A stretch of DNA of 64,000 bases. It comes from Casuarius casuarius. Taxonomy: Eukaryota; Chordata; Aves; Casuariiformes; Casuariidae. A program made the position numbers and the translations under genes. The stretch lies in NCBI GenBank assembly GCA_003342895.1, contig PTFA01000012.1, positions 6,126,937-6,190,936 of the forward strand. Direction: 5' to 3'. Of the stretch, positions 34,829-45,860 are shown piece after piece. The number at the start of each line of letters is the position of its first letter. Within the stretch, counting starts at the first letter, position 1. The notes beneath the pieces are model-generated. The model saw nothing but the letters and a program-made list of their open reading frames with translations, was not told the DNA's origin and made no database searches.

Positions 34829-34880
34829 GAGGTATGTCTACACTGCACACTTTATTACTCTGTGAAGATCCCCCAGCTAT
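34829..34880. mobile_element. End of a palindromic DNA-transposon-like element (putative)
   Basis: The sequence gaggtatgtctacactgcac at about 34829-34848 is nearly identical to the terminus of an abundant palindromic non-autonomous DNA element that I know from turtles and crocodilians ('ggtatgtctacactgca...'). A diverged partner may lie near 34978-34990 (ctgcgtgtggat) or 35010-35021 (acagtgtggaga). The interior is not recognisable. No transposase is present. I give only the clearly matching end. Confidence 0.4.
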
Positions 34881-36857
34881 GTTTAAGGTGACTTAAGGAT
34901 AAAAAGCAATGTAGCCACATTACGGAGGCCCTGAGCTAGCCTCATTTCACCCACTGAGAAACCAACTGCAGATTTTCTGCGTGTGGATGAAAACTACTTC
35001 AGGCAGGTACTACAGTGTGGAGAATCAGGCTAATGCAGGAGTAGGAATTCTGTGCTAATTAATCCAAACTGATAAACCTGAACTTTTGAATGCTCAGAAT
35101 TTCACCAAATCCCACAAGGACTGTGCAATACTGATCTTCACAGACAGAAAAAGAGAGTCCTTCTTGTGTGTGTTCTTCTCACCTTGAAAAACATTCACCA
35201 CTCATTTAAAATTCTTGTTTGGTGGCAGAAATGTCATTCACTCAGACAGTTAATGTAAACACATAACTCCCACTCCTTTGGCTTGAAAAATGAATATGAA
35301 GGCTCAGTTATTATAAGTCTGTACCATGGCAGAGATTTTTATTGAGTGTGCTTAACCCTGCAGGGCTGTTATTTTTTATCTCTTTAAAGTCACAGTAAAA
35401 ACATCTAATTAAAGAGAGCTATAGATGATTTTATTGTGTTTTATTTTATTAGTATGTCTAGGATATTTTATTAACTTTTGTCATCAGTGATGATAATCAT
35501 ATTTTATTGCTGGTAGAAAAGGTATTGTTACCTACTGTCAAGGTCTTCCTATGTGAAATATATAAAAATCAACATTTTCTTTATCTTTGAGATTTTCTCC
35601 TCCTTTTGTGAGGAGAGTGAGCACCTGGGTTTGTTTTCTTTGCATATTTTTGAGAAGAGAAACAGCAATGTTCTATTTGCCTTCTACAGGTTAGTTCTGA
35701 GGAATATTCAGGGCAATGAACAGCTTTAGTGATGCTTTTAAAAAAGATGTTCTACTTTCTGAATGAACCTTTAATTAATTAAGGCAAGGTCTTATTTAGG
35801 GAGTGGAGGGAAGTGGCTTCCAGAGTCAAGCAGTAAAGATCTGCCTCGCAGCATAATATTTGGATAAGGGCAATAATACATAATGCGTATGGAAAGAGGG
35901 AGCACTCTCCAGATTAATTTGTATCAGTTAGGCATAATGTTGGCCTGGAACCACATGAATCGTAATATCCGGAAGAAAGGTGGGCGTTTAACCTGTGCTC
36001 ACAGGGAAAATGTAGGTTTGCACTAGTGCAGTACTTTTTTCTGTAGGCTACNTGGTGTGGAGTTATTAGTTCACTGAATACAGCTTCAAGATCAGGACCA
36101 TAGTTTCAGGTATTTTTCCTGTGAGGCGTTTTGTAAATATATGCTTTTCCATGTGTAGAAGTTTAATAAGCCAGGAGGTCGATACTGTCAGAAGGTTTTT
36201 CCAAAGGCATACTTATTCCTGTTCATGTTCTAAGGGCCCACTGATCCCTTGGTATTTAGCTCACAGGGTTTGCCTTTTCTTCCAAGCTTACCTAATTTTT
36301 CATTACTGTGTCTGAAATGAACTTGGCAGCAGCAGAAATATACTTTAAGTGACAAAAATGATCCCTGCCTAGTTAAAACAAAACAAAGTGAAAGACAATA
36401 CGATGTTTAAACAATAATATTTGAGATTTGATGGAAAGCAATGAGGCATATTTCAGGAAAAAAAAAGTTTTAACTCCTGAATCTCCTTTGGAACAAAAAG
36501 ACCTCTGTTTGAAAATCTGGGATTTGTACTTGACTCTTGTTTGTCAGCTTTTAATATTGAAATGATACACTTAAGACACCTACATGTATGTGTAGCCTTT
36601 CAACTAGTATGAACTGAAGTGTAAAGTTGATTATTGCTTTCCAGTCATCAGATGTTAAATTAAAAAACAGTAAAATACCATATTTTGCATACTGTGATAA
36701 AACATGTCACAAAACTCATAAATACAAGGAATTAATGTACTGGTCTAAAATATTCCAGTGCCTAAAATTTAGCAGAAATCATTNGGAAGGACATTTGTAG
36801 ATGAAACTTTTACCCCTCCCTAACGTTGGAGCAAATTGCCAACACAGCGTTACCAGT

Positions 36858-36887
36858 TTCTATTTTCACATTTCCTATTTTCACATA
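36858..36887 (+). repeat. Short tandem repeat, ctattttcacat
   Basis: ttctattttcacat is followed by ttcctattttcacat, a unit of about 15 bases, with a third loose echo (cctattttcgtatg) at 36904. Confidence 0.7.
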
Positions 36888-36968
36888 TTTTGTGAAATTT
36901 GTGCCTATTTTCGTATGCTAGATATAGGGGCGTACCATTCTGTAAAGGTTTGACCTTTCTCCATGCAT

Positions 36969-37009
36969 GTCAGTGGTAAAATTTCCCTTTGATTTCTGTA
37001 GGATAAGAN
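36969..37009. repeat. Dispersed amniote motif, weak copy
   Basis: gtcagtggtaaaatttccct followed by ttgatttctgtaggataaga resembles 'gtcagtggcaaaactcccattgacttcagtgggacaagat'. It is diverged, with an N at 37009. Confidence 0.35.
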
Positions 37010-38603
37010 CTAGTTGGTCTTGAGTCCTTAGGCGAATAAAATGCTGTGAAGTAAAACTAATATTGTGTTGTATTGGTCCGAGTAAGGGATTCATGATTTA
37101 GAGTCAGAGGTCCATTGCAGCAAGCTGTACATGTGAAGGGTTGAGTTAGCCCTATTCCTGCCCTTCTGCTCTCTCACAGTAACTCCACCACCTTAATGAC
37201 CAGTGCTAAAAAGCTCCTTGTCCTTCCCAGGAGAGCAGGAACTGTGGAAGGCAAGGTCTACTCTGGCCCCTTTCCATTGTATATTCATTGGTTTACAGCC
37301 AACAGCAGTGAATAGTGCTGTATAGTGAGTGTGTTCTGTTTTTTTTGGAATCTCGATGAGAATTCTGAATTGTTTATGTCTGTCCTTATCTCCTTGGCTC
37401 CCTACAGAAGTGTCCCTTTAATTTCTTAATTCAACATTAGTTGTAAAATACATACTTGAGGTAGTAACTACAGCTTTTGTATAATGGGGAAATTAGATCA
37501 TGTTCATGTCACAAACACCTTTATGAAAAGTCTAACCTAGGAAACCAATCTTGCATCATGTGTTTACCAGTTTAAAAAATATTGCATATCAGGAGGAGCT
37601 TGATGTAAAATAGATTATACTGTCATTTTAACAGCTGTCCTGCAGGTGAGAAAAGAGACTATAGGATACCATGCTTTTGGGGTGTTATTCACTTGGAAAT
37701 AGAAAATAATCTTTCTTTGGCTATCCTGCTTTTACATTGCACTTTTTCATTGAGATGAACATTCAGAGTCCTGAGAACTGGCACCCTGATAGATACATAA
37801 GCATCTCTGGAGCTTACCTATGGGCTGACTCCTGACAGGGCTAAGAATGCAAATGAGAGTTTTGGGGCAAGCTGTATGGTACCTGGGCCAGTGCTTTGAC
37901 TTTTGCCTCCACTGACCAGAAAACAATTAGAGCACTTTTGCTATCCACAGAACTTTTTCCAGCAGTGGCTCAAATTAGTTCCACATTGTGACTATATCCT
38001 GGGAGACTTGATTTACAGAAAAGCCCACTTTAAAGGTTTCTGCTATGTCTGCTTCTGTGCAGTGGGAAGCCTAGTAATGTGCAACCACTTTTCTTTTAAA
38101 AACTTAAGTGAGTCAGTGGGCAGTGCAATCAAGAAATGAACAGGAGGCCGAGGGTGTTATTCAATCCGCATGTCTTCTGTGAATGAATAGATGCTGGTTG
38201 CCTTCGCCATTAATGTTGCTCACAGGGAAATTTGTTCATATATAAATCCAAGATCACAATGTGTAATTAGCCAGACATTCTGGAAGGGAGCTAGTACCGA
38301 TGTTCTNCTTCAAATGTTCCCATTTGTTCCCAAGGCTTAAATCCTTTGCAATAGGCATAGGCTACTTATCAGACACAATAATTTTCTGCAGGGCAATATG
38401 GATCTTTCTAGCCTCTGGAGAAACCACCCTCTGTGTTTTCCTTTAAACCACACTTTTCTGCAACTTCCCTGCATGGGTTTTTTGATGNTGTTAGTATGGA
38501 AGTTTCCTTTTCTGTAGTGAAGTGACCTTGCAGCATTGTGGAAAACTGCTTGAACTCACATCACTTTATAATGAAGAAAAATTTAATAAAGCCTATAAAA
38601 TAT

Positions 38604-38662
38604 GTCCTGTTCAAGTCAATACCAAGGCTCCCATTAATTTCATTAGGAGCACAAGCAGGGCA
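38604..38662. repeat. Dispersed amniote 'ttgacttcaatgg' motif, copy 4
   Basis: gtcctgttcaagtcaatacc followed by aaggctcccattaatttcat and taggagcacaagcaggg closely follows 'tcctgctcaagtcaatggcaaagctcccattgatttcaatgggagcaggat'. This is a good match over about 55 bases. Confidence 0.5.
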
Positions 38663-38800
38663 ATGCAGAGTAAAATTTGAGGTAGATCTGGATATTGGCA
38701 GCCTTTGTACAATAATTCATCTAGCTTTTTTCTTTTATACTGTTCTTCAGAAGAAGGTTATTCCCAATTGTTCAGGCAGTGAAACAAAATACCATTCTTA

Positions 38801-38834
38801 CTATATGTATGTATACATACTTATATACATATAG
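38801..38834. repeat. TA-rich nested palindrome
   Basis: The outer arms ctatatgtat (38801-38810) and atacatatag (38825-38834) are exact complements. The inner gtatgtatacatac (38807-38820) is itself a 14-bp palindrome. A further small hairpin (agatgt/acatct) follows. Confidence 0.9.
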
Positions 38835-39435
38835 ATGTACTATACATCTTACTATGTATGTCTGAAAGAAAAGGACCAGTCCCTTCTCCATATTGACAGT
38901 CCATGACTATACACATGGACCCTTTGCAGCACTTTGAGCTGCACAAGTAAAGATTGATTGCATTGGCTCCTACTGGAGTCAGGCCAGGACTTCTGTAAAC
39001 TGTGTTATCTTGACCTTGGGCTTGTCTCATCACTACAGACCTGCATGGCAATCTGGACTGTCGACTGAACCTAGCTGCCATCGCTGGACCTGGTTTGATC
39101 TTTTTTCTGGGATACTGTAGAGCTGCACCCATCTTGGTGAGGTTGCTACCTCTGCTTGCCTTGCTGTGACTCTTGGCTCTCAGTCTGCTTTCCCTTACGG
39201 AGCAGCCGTGTTCCATGGCACTGACTTTGAAATCAGGTAGCATGTGATCTGAAAGTAGTCTCATTTGGTTAAATTTGATGAAAACCAAATTATCAGGTGG
39301 GTCTATTCTGAGCAGCTCAAAAAAGCAGAAGTGATAAGGCTGAAGTCCTACTGATTCCTTTGACATTGAAGAGCTAAATTGCTTCAAATGACTGCTGCTA
39401 ACCCCCAAGGTCATAATGTTGGAAGTGTGGAACAT
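38821..39435 (-). other. Longest open reading frame, 204 codons, unrecognised
   Basis: From the first ATG (39433-39435) the minus-strand frame runs 204 codons, and the frame is open 16 codons further upstream from a TTG. The product is basic in its middle, with RLRAKSHSKASRG followed by YPRKKIKPGP, and has several cysteines near the C-terminus (LCSSKCCKGSMC). There is no signal peptide, membrane segment or family motif that I recognise. The ATG context is poor (c at -3, t at +4), and I see no obvious TATA box, splice signal or poly(A) signal nearby. The region is more GC-rich than its flanks, and its 3' edge runs into the TA-rich palindrome at 38801-38834. It could be a relic of an old retroelement, an exon fragment, or chance. 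I do not call it a gene. Confidence 0.12.
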
Positions 39436-39901
39436 CAGAGAGACACCTCGGGCAACTAGAGCTAAGACAAAAGAAAGACACAATTTAATGAGTTAGTAAA
39501 GAACAAAAGAGGAGGCAGACTATCTTTGTAATGCTACGAAGTCANTGGGTAAGAAAGCTAAAGAACTCAGGTCTCTGAAACAGGCTGCAGTCAGACACAT
39601 TTCTTTCAACTTTGTGGCATCTGTGGTAGAAAGTGATGCCAAGTTTCCCGATAAATAATTAATACAATAGCTTTTGCTAGAGCACAGGATGAACTGTATT
39701 GACTGGAGAACTGTTCCTCAATTACTACACAGAGATGGCGTGAGAGAACAAGAGCACTGTATTTCTCCATCTTGCAGTTTAAGTTCCAGTTAAGCTACTT
39801 CTTAATATCTTGATTAACAGATAACCAACTTTTTGTTCTGAGACACTTGTTTGATGATAATTTTTGATATATGGCTCACGGAATAGGTTATAAATTTAGC
39901 A

Positions 39902-39935
39902 AAGGCCCTGATTCAGGATGTTGAGCAAGCCTGTA
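39902..39935. repeat. Dispersed amniote 'ggccctgattcag' motif end
   Basis: aaggccctgattcaggatgt starts like the palindromic amniote sequence 'ggccctgattcagcaaagcacttaagc'. The match fades after about 20 bases. Confidence 0.35.
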
Positions 39936-40672
39936 GGAGTTGATGGGTCAAGTCAGTCTCTCCATCAAGATAATACTATTGAGAAGGTGTCTGTAATAGG
40001 AAAGAAAGCTCTGTGTGTGTGTTGTGTGTAGGTGCATTGTAAAACTTTTTAATTCTACAGGTATTTAACAAAGGTTTTTCCTGGCACCATTATTGATTTG
40101 AATTGGCATTGACCTGTAAATAGATAAACTGAAAGGTCGGCACTCCTCAGTACAAAACAGAGCCCAGTATTTCCTTGAGATCTTGAATGTGCCAGTTGGA
40201 AATGCCTTCTTCTAGTGCAGTTTTGCTTTATTGCTACAGTGATAGATAATTTGGCTGGAAAAAAGCAGAGATCACAGGTCTGGTTATCAATCTGTACCTA
40301 ATGAAGCCTGTGACCATCAGCATTTTCTCAATCCTTTTTATAATCAGCTCACTATTAATATGCCTAGATATGTCATCCAGCAATTGGCAACTGTTAAATA
40401 TTCAGGAAGTTTGATAAGTGGTGTTAGAATACACTTAAAGTTCTAGAGATATATAGTAGCAGCCTACTGTCATGTCTTATGATCTCAAATCTGGTACAAA
40501 CCTTTAGTAGCAAAAACTTGAGAAGCTTGGGAGTACTGGTTTAATATTTGTGTTCACCTTAGCCATATGGCTTTGTATTATAGTAGGACAAAATCAGTTA
40601 TTAAAATATTTGCAGATGAAGCTTTTGTGCACTTCTGTCAGCAGGGCTTTCAGTATCATTTTTCATACAGAT

Positions 40673-40702
40673 ATTTTTAGGATGAGAGTGTATCCTAAAA
40701 AT
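40673..40702. repeat. Perfect hairpin, 11-bp stem, 8-base loop
   Basis: atttttaggat (40673-40683) pairs exactly with atcctaaaaat (40692-40702), around the loop gagagtgt. Outer pairing is weak, so it does not reach the length of a miRNA precursor by eye. Confidence 0.9.
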
Positions 40703-41035
40703 CATCCTTCTGAGTGAAGCTTCAGAGCAAAGAACACCCAAGATGCTCTCAGGTTGCTTTCTGAAGTCTTCGTTTGAAACATGTTGCCTATATTTCGGAT
40801 GTCTGCTGCGTGACGCTAGACTCTATTGACCCTTCCTTTGTCCTTCCATTGATCTCTTCCTGAAATAACCCTTCCAAAAGGATTTAACCTAATGATGTTA
40901 CATAAGATTAAATTTAACCTAAGGAGGGAAACCAACAAAAACAGCAGCAGTAAAATCCTGTAGAAATAATGGGATTCTTACAGTGTTAATACTGTCCACC
41001 AGTTTGAATATTCAGTCTCTTTTTCCTAACCCCTG

Positions 41036-41160
41036 CCTTGTCTTCTCTAACAAGATTGGATATGCTTCAGAGCAGGGACTGTACTATATTCACTGTGATG
41101 TTTTAAAGAGGCTGAAGCTTCTTTACTGATTTTCTACAGTGCCAAGCACCACTGGCCTAC
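41036..41160 (+). mobile_element. L2-type LINE / MIR-like 3' end fragment
   Basis: The blocks agattggatatgcttcagag, cagggactgtacta and ctacagtgccaagcaccac match the common amniote tail 'gattgtaagctcttcagggcagggactgtct...tgtacagtgcctagcacaatgg'. About 35 bases around 41096-41130 lie between the two halves and are not in that consensus as I remember it. They may be an insertion or a subfamily difference. It is inactive and non-coding. Confidence 0.6.
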
Positions 41161-42423
41161 TAACAAGGATTAGCAGTGAAGAGAACAGTTTCGTAAATGT
41201 CTTATGTTTTTCTCCATCTTTCCCAGCTTTCCAGGCAGCCTGATTTCATGATCAGGCAAATGCAGAACTCAGCCTATACTTCAAAACAACCAGACTTTAC
41301 AAAATGGAAGGAAAATGTCTGAATGGCAGGTCACTTTTAACAAGTAAAAGCAGCTTTGTGAGATGTTATAAAATGAGTTGAACTATTACACTTACTTCTA
41401 ACAAACATGAATTTTGCAATCCTTTCATTAAAACTAGCTTTGCTGCAATTCACAGATTTTTCCCAGATTGCTTTATAATGGGTTAATCCACCAAGCATCT
41501 GAATTCGACACAGCATGCTTGTTTTAAGCTAGTTCACAGAGCTATTTTGACAAGTCCTGCACATTCAGGAATCCTGAAAGCAAGCTAATGAACTTATAAG
41601 GCTAACTCAGAAAACTGTGTAGTAATTCTGCTCGCTCATACCCTTTTATTACCACTGAAATTTACCTTGTAGTTGAAACATATTAAATGTATATTTGAGG
41701 CAACTAAATGCATGATATGACAGTGATGGCAAGCAGTGATTGCTGCCAGACAAGTCAATGATTTAGCTGTGCTTGGATGGATATATCTTCTATTAAACAG
41801 ACAAACAAAATAACTGTTTGATGTTTGACTTTATTTTTGCACAAAGGTGATGTATAAAAAGGAAAAACTGAATTTGCATGTTGCAGCTTATGTTTCATTC
41901 TCATGTACAGGGGGGACATGAGAAAGTAGAGATGTTTCTAAATGAGATAATTTTTTTATCTTGGAAATATCAAAAATGTCAAGACTAGTTTTCTCTGTTC
42001 CTGCTGAAGGATTCATAGTAGGCCTTTTTTCAAGCCATATTGGCAGAAATGAGGACTTTGAATCTTTCATAAAGACATATTTTTCCCAAGTGATTTAGTT
42101 ATACATATGATAATAAAAACAACATTGAAAAACCCCTCACTTTGTATCTCAAATACTTAAGGTTTTATTTCCAAGATATTTGCACTGTCATAGCCGTGCC
42201 AATTCTCCGTTCGTCCACAGAACCTCCCAGGGCAGAAAGTCTGAATTTTTAACGATAAGCACAGGAGGGAATTAAAAAAACAAAATAAAACTCTGTTAGG
42301 TTGCATTTTCCTATACTGTAAGACAGGGAAAATACAAACCTGTTTTTCCTTTGTTGGTCACATTTAAACCTTTCCTGCTCCCTCAAACATCTTATATAAC
42401 ACATATATAGTTTTTATTGGGAA

Positions 42424-42450
42424 CACCAGGATAAATTCAGCCCTTGCTAC
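42424..42450. repeat. Dispersed amniote 'gggatgaatttggccc' motif end
   Basis: accaggataaattcagccct followed by tgctac resembles one arm of 'acaccagggatgaatttggccc', another palindromic amniote dispersed motif. It is short, so confidence is low. Confidence 0.3.
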
Positions 42451-43410
42451 TTCTAATAATTGCTGCGCTGTAAAAACCTGCCACTGTGAGTATGAAAGGT
42501 GCTATACTTACTGGAGTAGAAGTGTTGTTCATTAGCTGCTGAAAATGCAGAGGTTTGTGTAGGTCTCTTCTGAGAATGCCATCTCCACTGACTCAAGGAC
42601 CTGAGTTAACATTCTATTTAACCTTGAGTCAAGCTGGACAGATGGGTCAGATCTCTCTTCTCTGATGATATAAAAAGCGGTAGTCACTATGTCTCATATT
42701 TTGAGAGGCACTCTGAGTAAGGGGGAATACATGATCATCAGGGACAAAGTTGCCAGTTTTTAACCTCATCCTTTCCTGGACAGCTAGGTGAATTCTTCAA
42801 AATGTACTCCCAAGAGCACATTTCAGAGATGCTTTATCTGCCTTAAAGACGATTCCTCCAATGAAGGAAGATGTCCTCATATAATTTTAAAATTCCAGAC
42901 TGTCATTTAGTCAGCTTTCTGAACGCTGGGTCACTGAATGGAGAAAGCTATCATTCCATTTGTGGCCAGGACGCTTTTCCTTCAGTTTTCCCAACCTCCA
43001 TCTCTCTTTCCTTACTGCTTCTGGAACAGTAGAAAAATCTAAGATTACTGTCCCATAAAGAATCTCTTTTGCTGGGGAATAAAGTGTTTCTGGACGTGTA
43101 GATCTGATGCTACAGTATCTCTGCCGATATGACTTGGCCAGTTGATATCAACGACAGAAATTTATGTTACNTAAATGGAACATGTAATTTTTAGACTAGA
43201 AACATAGAATTTGACTTTATAAATATGACTTACATGACTTGCTTCAGCCAAACAAAGTCTGTTAGAATTATGATTTGATAATTTGTGATTGTGAGTTATG
43301 ATTAAATGCAATTCTGTTAAGTCTGAATTGTACAAATGGAGTCAGGTATTTTTTGAATTGAATTGATTAGGTAAATAGTTCCTAGGGATAAACAACTTCC
43401 AGCAGCGGTG

Positions 43411-43460
43411 CTTCTTTTCTTTCTTTCTCTCAGCTCTCTCTTTTAGCTTTTTCTTCTGCC
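43411..43460 (+). repeat. Pyrimidine-rich tract
   Basis: This is a ct-rich low-complexity stretch of about 50 bases (cttcttttctttctttctct followed by cagctctctctttt). It can mimic a splice-site pyrimidine tract, but no exon is recognisable after it. Confidence 0.75.
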
Positions 43461-44638
43461 TTGTAAGTATTGTTAATGCTAACAAATCTAAAAATTGCAT
43501 ATTAAAAGATGCTGATACTCTTAAACAAGAATAGGGCTGAACAGAAGTATATTTAGTTTTGTCAGAAACACCTTTTTTTCCTCCTCTCTGCAGAGCATAT
43601 ATTGCTTATCCTAGGCGATGTGGGAGGAGAATGAAGCTTTTCCCAATAATTGGTTAGTATTCAAGTCAGCATGTTTCGCATTCCTGACATATTCCTGATC
43701 TTTTTAGTCTTCGCTTGCATAATTCTAAAAATCAGCAGGAACAATACTCTGTAATGGCCAAGTGAAACAAGTTTAAAGAGAAAATGCTGCCATCTCCAGA
43801 GAGAATAAAATGCGTAATCTACAAAATTACCATGTTTTGGCTGAGAAATAAGATAAGAATTGAGGTAAAACTGATTTTAAGGCCATCTGAACACCTTTAT
43901 ATCTTATCCTTCCTTCGCTATAAATTGTGCTACCCATCACTTCTCACAAAGAGGCATTTAAGCAAAACAAGACTTAATATAGTGTGTTTATTGTTTTGCA
44001 TTTCATGCCTGATGTATGCATTTGCTTTGGACATGTGCATTTGCANTGTCCACGCAGAACAGTTGGAACGTTTTTGACAAAATGATTGCTTTTTGTTAAA
44101 ATAACCTGTTCTATCAAACACAGGATATTTTGCAGTGATTCATCTTTTCTGTTAAATTTTCACATATGGTTGGGGGAAGTGCGAAAAAGAGAAACGTGGG
44201 ACAATCGGGATTGTGTGTCCTCAAGCTGAATCANGGTTTGCTTGCTGCAGAGCAGAGTAGCCTCTCTCTGGCCTTCAGGTAGATTCCCCTTACATGGAAA
44301 CATGGACAAGAGAGGAGAAAGGAAGAATGCTGATTTATGCATGTGTCTCCTGAATTTGTAACCTGTAGCCTAACTGCTCCATGGAGCAGATATGGATAAA
44401 TATAAGTGCTTACCTCTTTGCATTGAAAAACTCCCCTCTCATTTAGAAAATACAATATCATTTTTTGCAAAACTGTTAAAAATTATTTAGATTTGGTCCA
44501 GTGTGGAGGAAAACAAAAGGTAAAATTATGAAAGACGCAGTATCATTGAATTTGTTGTTGCCAGACTAGTTCTCAGCTAGTAATCTGATAATATCATGTA
44601 GTGAGGTTGTGAAATGAATCTTTTCACTACTTACTTTC

Positions 44639-44668
44639 CACATTCATTCACATTATTGAATGGATGTG
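44639..44668. repeat. Hairpin, 10 of 11 bp paired
   Basis: cacattcattc (44639-44649) pairs with gaatggatgtg (44658-44668) except at one position, around an 8-base loop. Confidence 0.8.
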
Positions 44669-45841
44669 AACTGTGGTTGTCAGTTGAAACTCGAAGCCAA
44701 TAACATTTTCTAAATCCATCCAGGAAAGTAGGGAGGGCTATTCAGGGCCCATGGTTTCTCAATGGCACGGTAGCACATATACCCAAAGATCAGTTCCATG
44801 ATAGATTCAAATCTGAATGCTCCTACCTTCTGAACAGTCCTTGTGTCTTTATCTTACGCACTTCTAATAATAGAAGAGTAGTTTAATTTGTATAGTTTCT
44901 CATATACCTGCGATAAGTTATTTATACTGAATTTGTTTGATGCAAATGTGATATTGAGAGTACCCTTAANAATGACTGGAACCATCAGTTTAAGTAAAAT
45001 CATATCAAGTTCTGCAAAAGAGTAATCTACACAGCAGTATGTGTATGCTTTCACATTTTCACAAATAAAATCACACTTAGGGTATTCTTCATTTACGGAA
45101 CAGCAGGACTTTTCTTTTTTCAGGCTCATGTCAAATGTACATGTGTTAACATTTGGACCAAAGTGCCTCTGCCAATATTTTCCAAGCTGAGCAGTGTTGC
45201 TCTACTGTAAAGAAGTACCACAACCACTTCAAACTATTATACATATTATATACTAGCTTCTTGGCAGGAATAAATAATGTTTTTGGGTCTCTCTACCATG
45301 CTTTGACCCTTTTCTGGCAGTAGCAGAAATAAAACACTGTCTACCACTGAGAGTGCTAAGAGAAAAGATTGACAAAATAGGGTTGAAAACTTGCTACCAA
45401 TAGGAGGTGAGTCAGTTATAGAATTTATTATAAGCTCTTGGCTACCTGGTTTAGCTCATCATCTTCCATATTTACTCAAAATTGGGATAGGGTCAGAGTT
45501 CCTTTCTCCTTATCTACACTTTATTATTCTGTCTGCTTCCTCAGAGCCATTCTGGGAATTTTTCCAAACTTCTACCATCTGTGCATCTTTGCACACTGTG
45601 CGAAAAAGGGGATGCTCTCTAATAGAGCTACAGTGAACAGCCCAAGAGAGATTTATACCCTGACAAACAAGTCTCTATCAGCTCAATTTGCCTTGCTTGT
45701 TAGGATTGTGATTAAGAGCGAAAGCCTGACTCACTGAAAAACTGCAATTGCTCCAACTCACAAAGTCATCAGCAGAGCTGCTTCAGCCATATGGTAGCTT
45801 TCAGAGTATCAGTACCAGCACTGAACATGAAACCATTGACT

Positions 45842-45860
45842 TTTTCCAGCGGCTGGAAAA
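45842..45860. repeat. Perfect hairpin, 8-bp stem, 3-base loop
   Basis: ttttccag, loop cgg, ctggaaaa. It is a tight, perfect small hairpin. Confidence 0.9.

Noticed and set aside
44766..44782. U6 snRNA-like run (cggtagcacatatac)
   Set aside because: Fourteen of fifteen bases match the U6 5' region, but the following bases do not continue the U6 sequence. A match of this length is expected by chance about once when scanning this much DNA.
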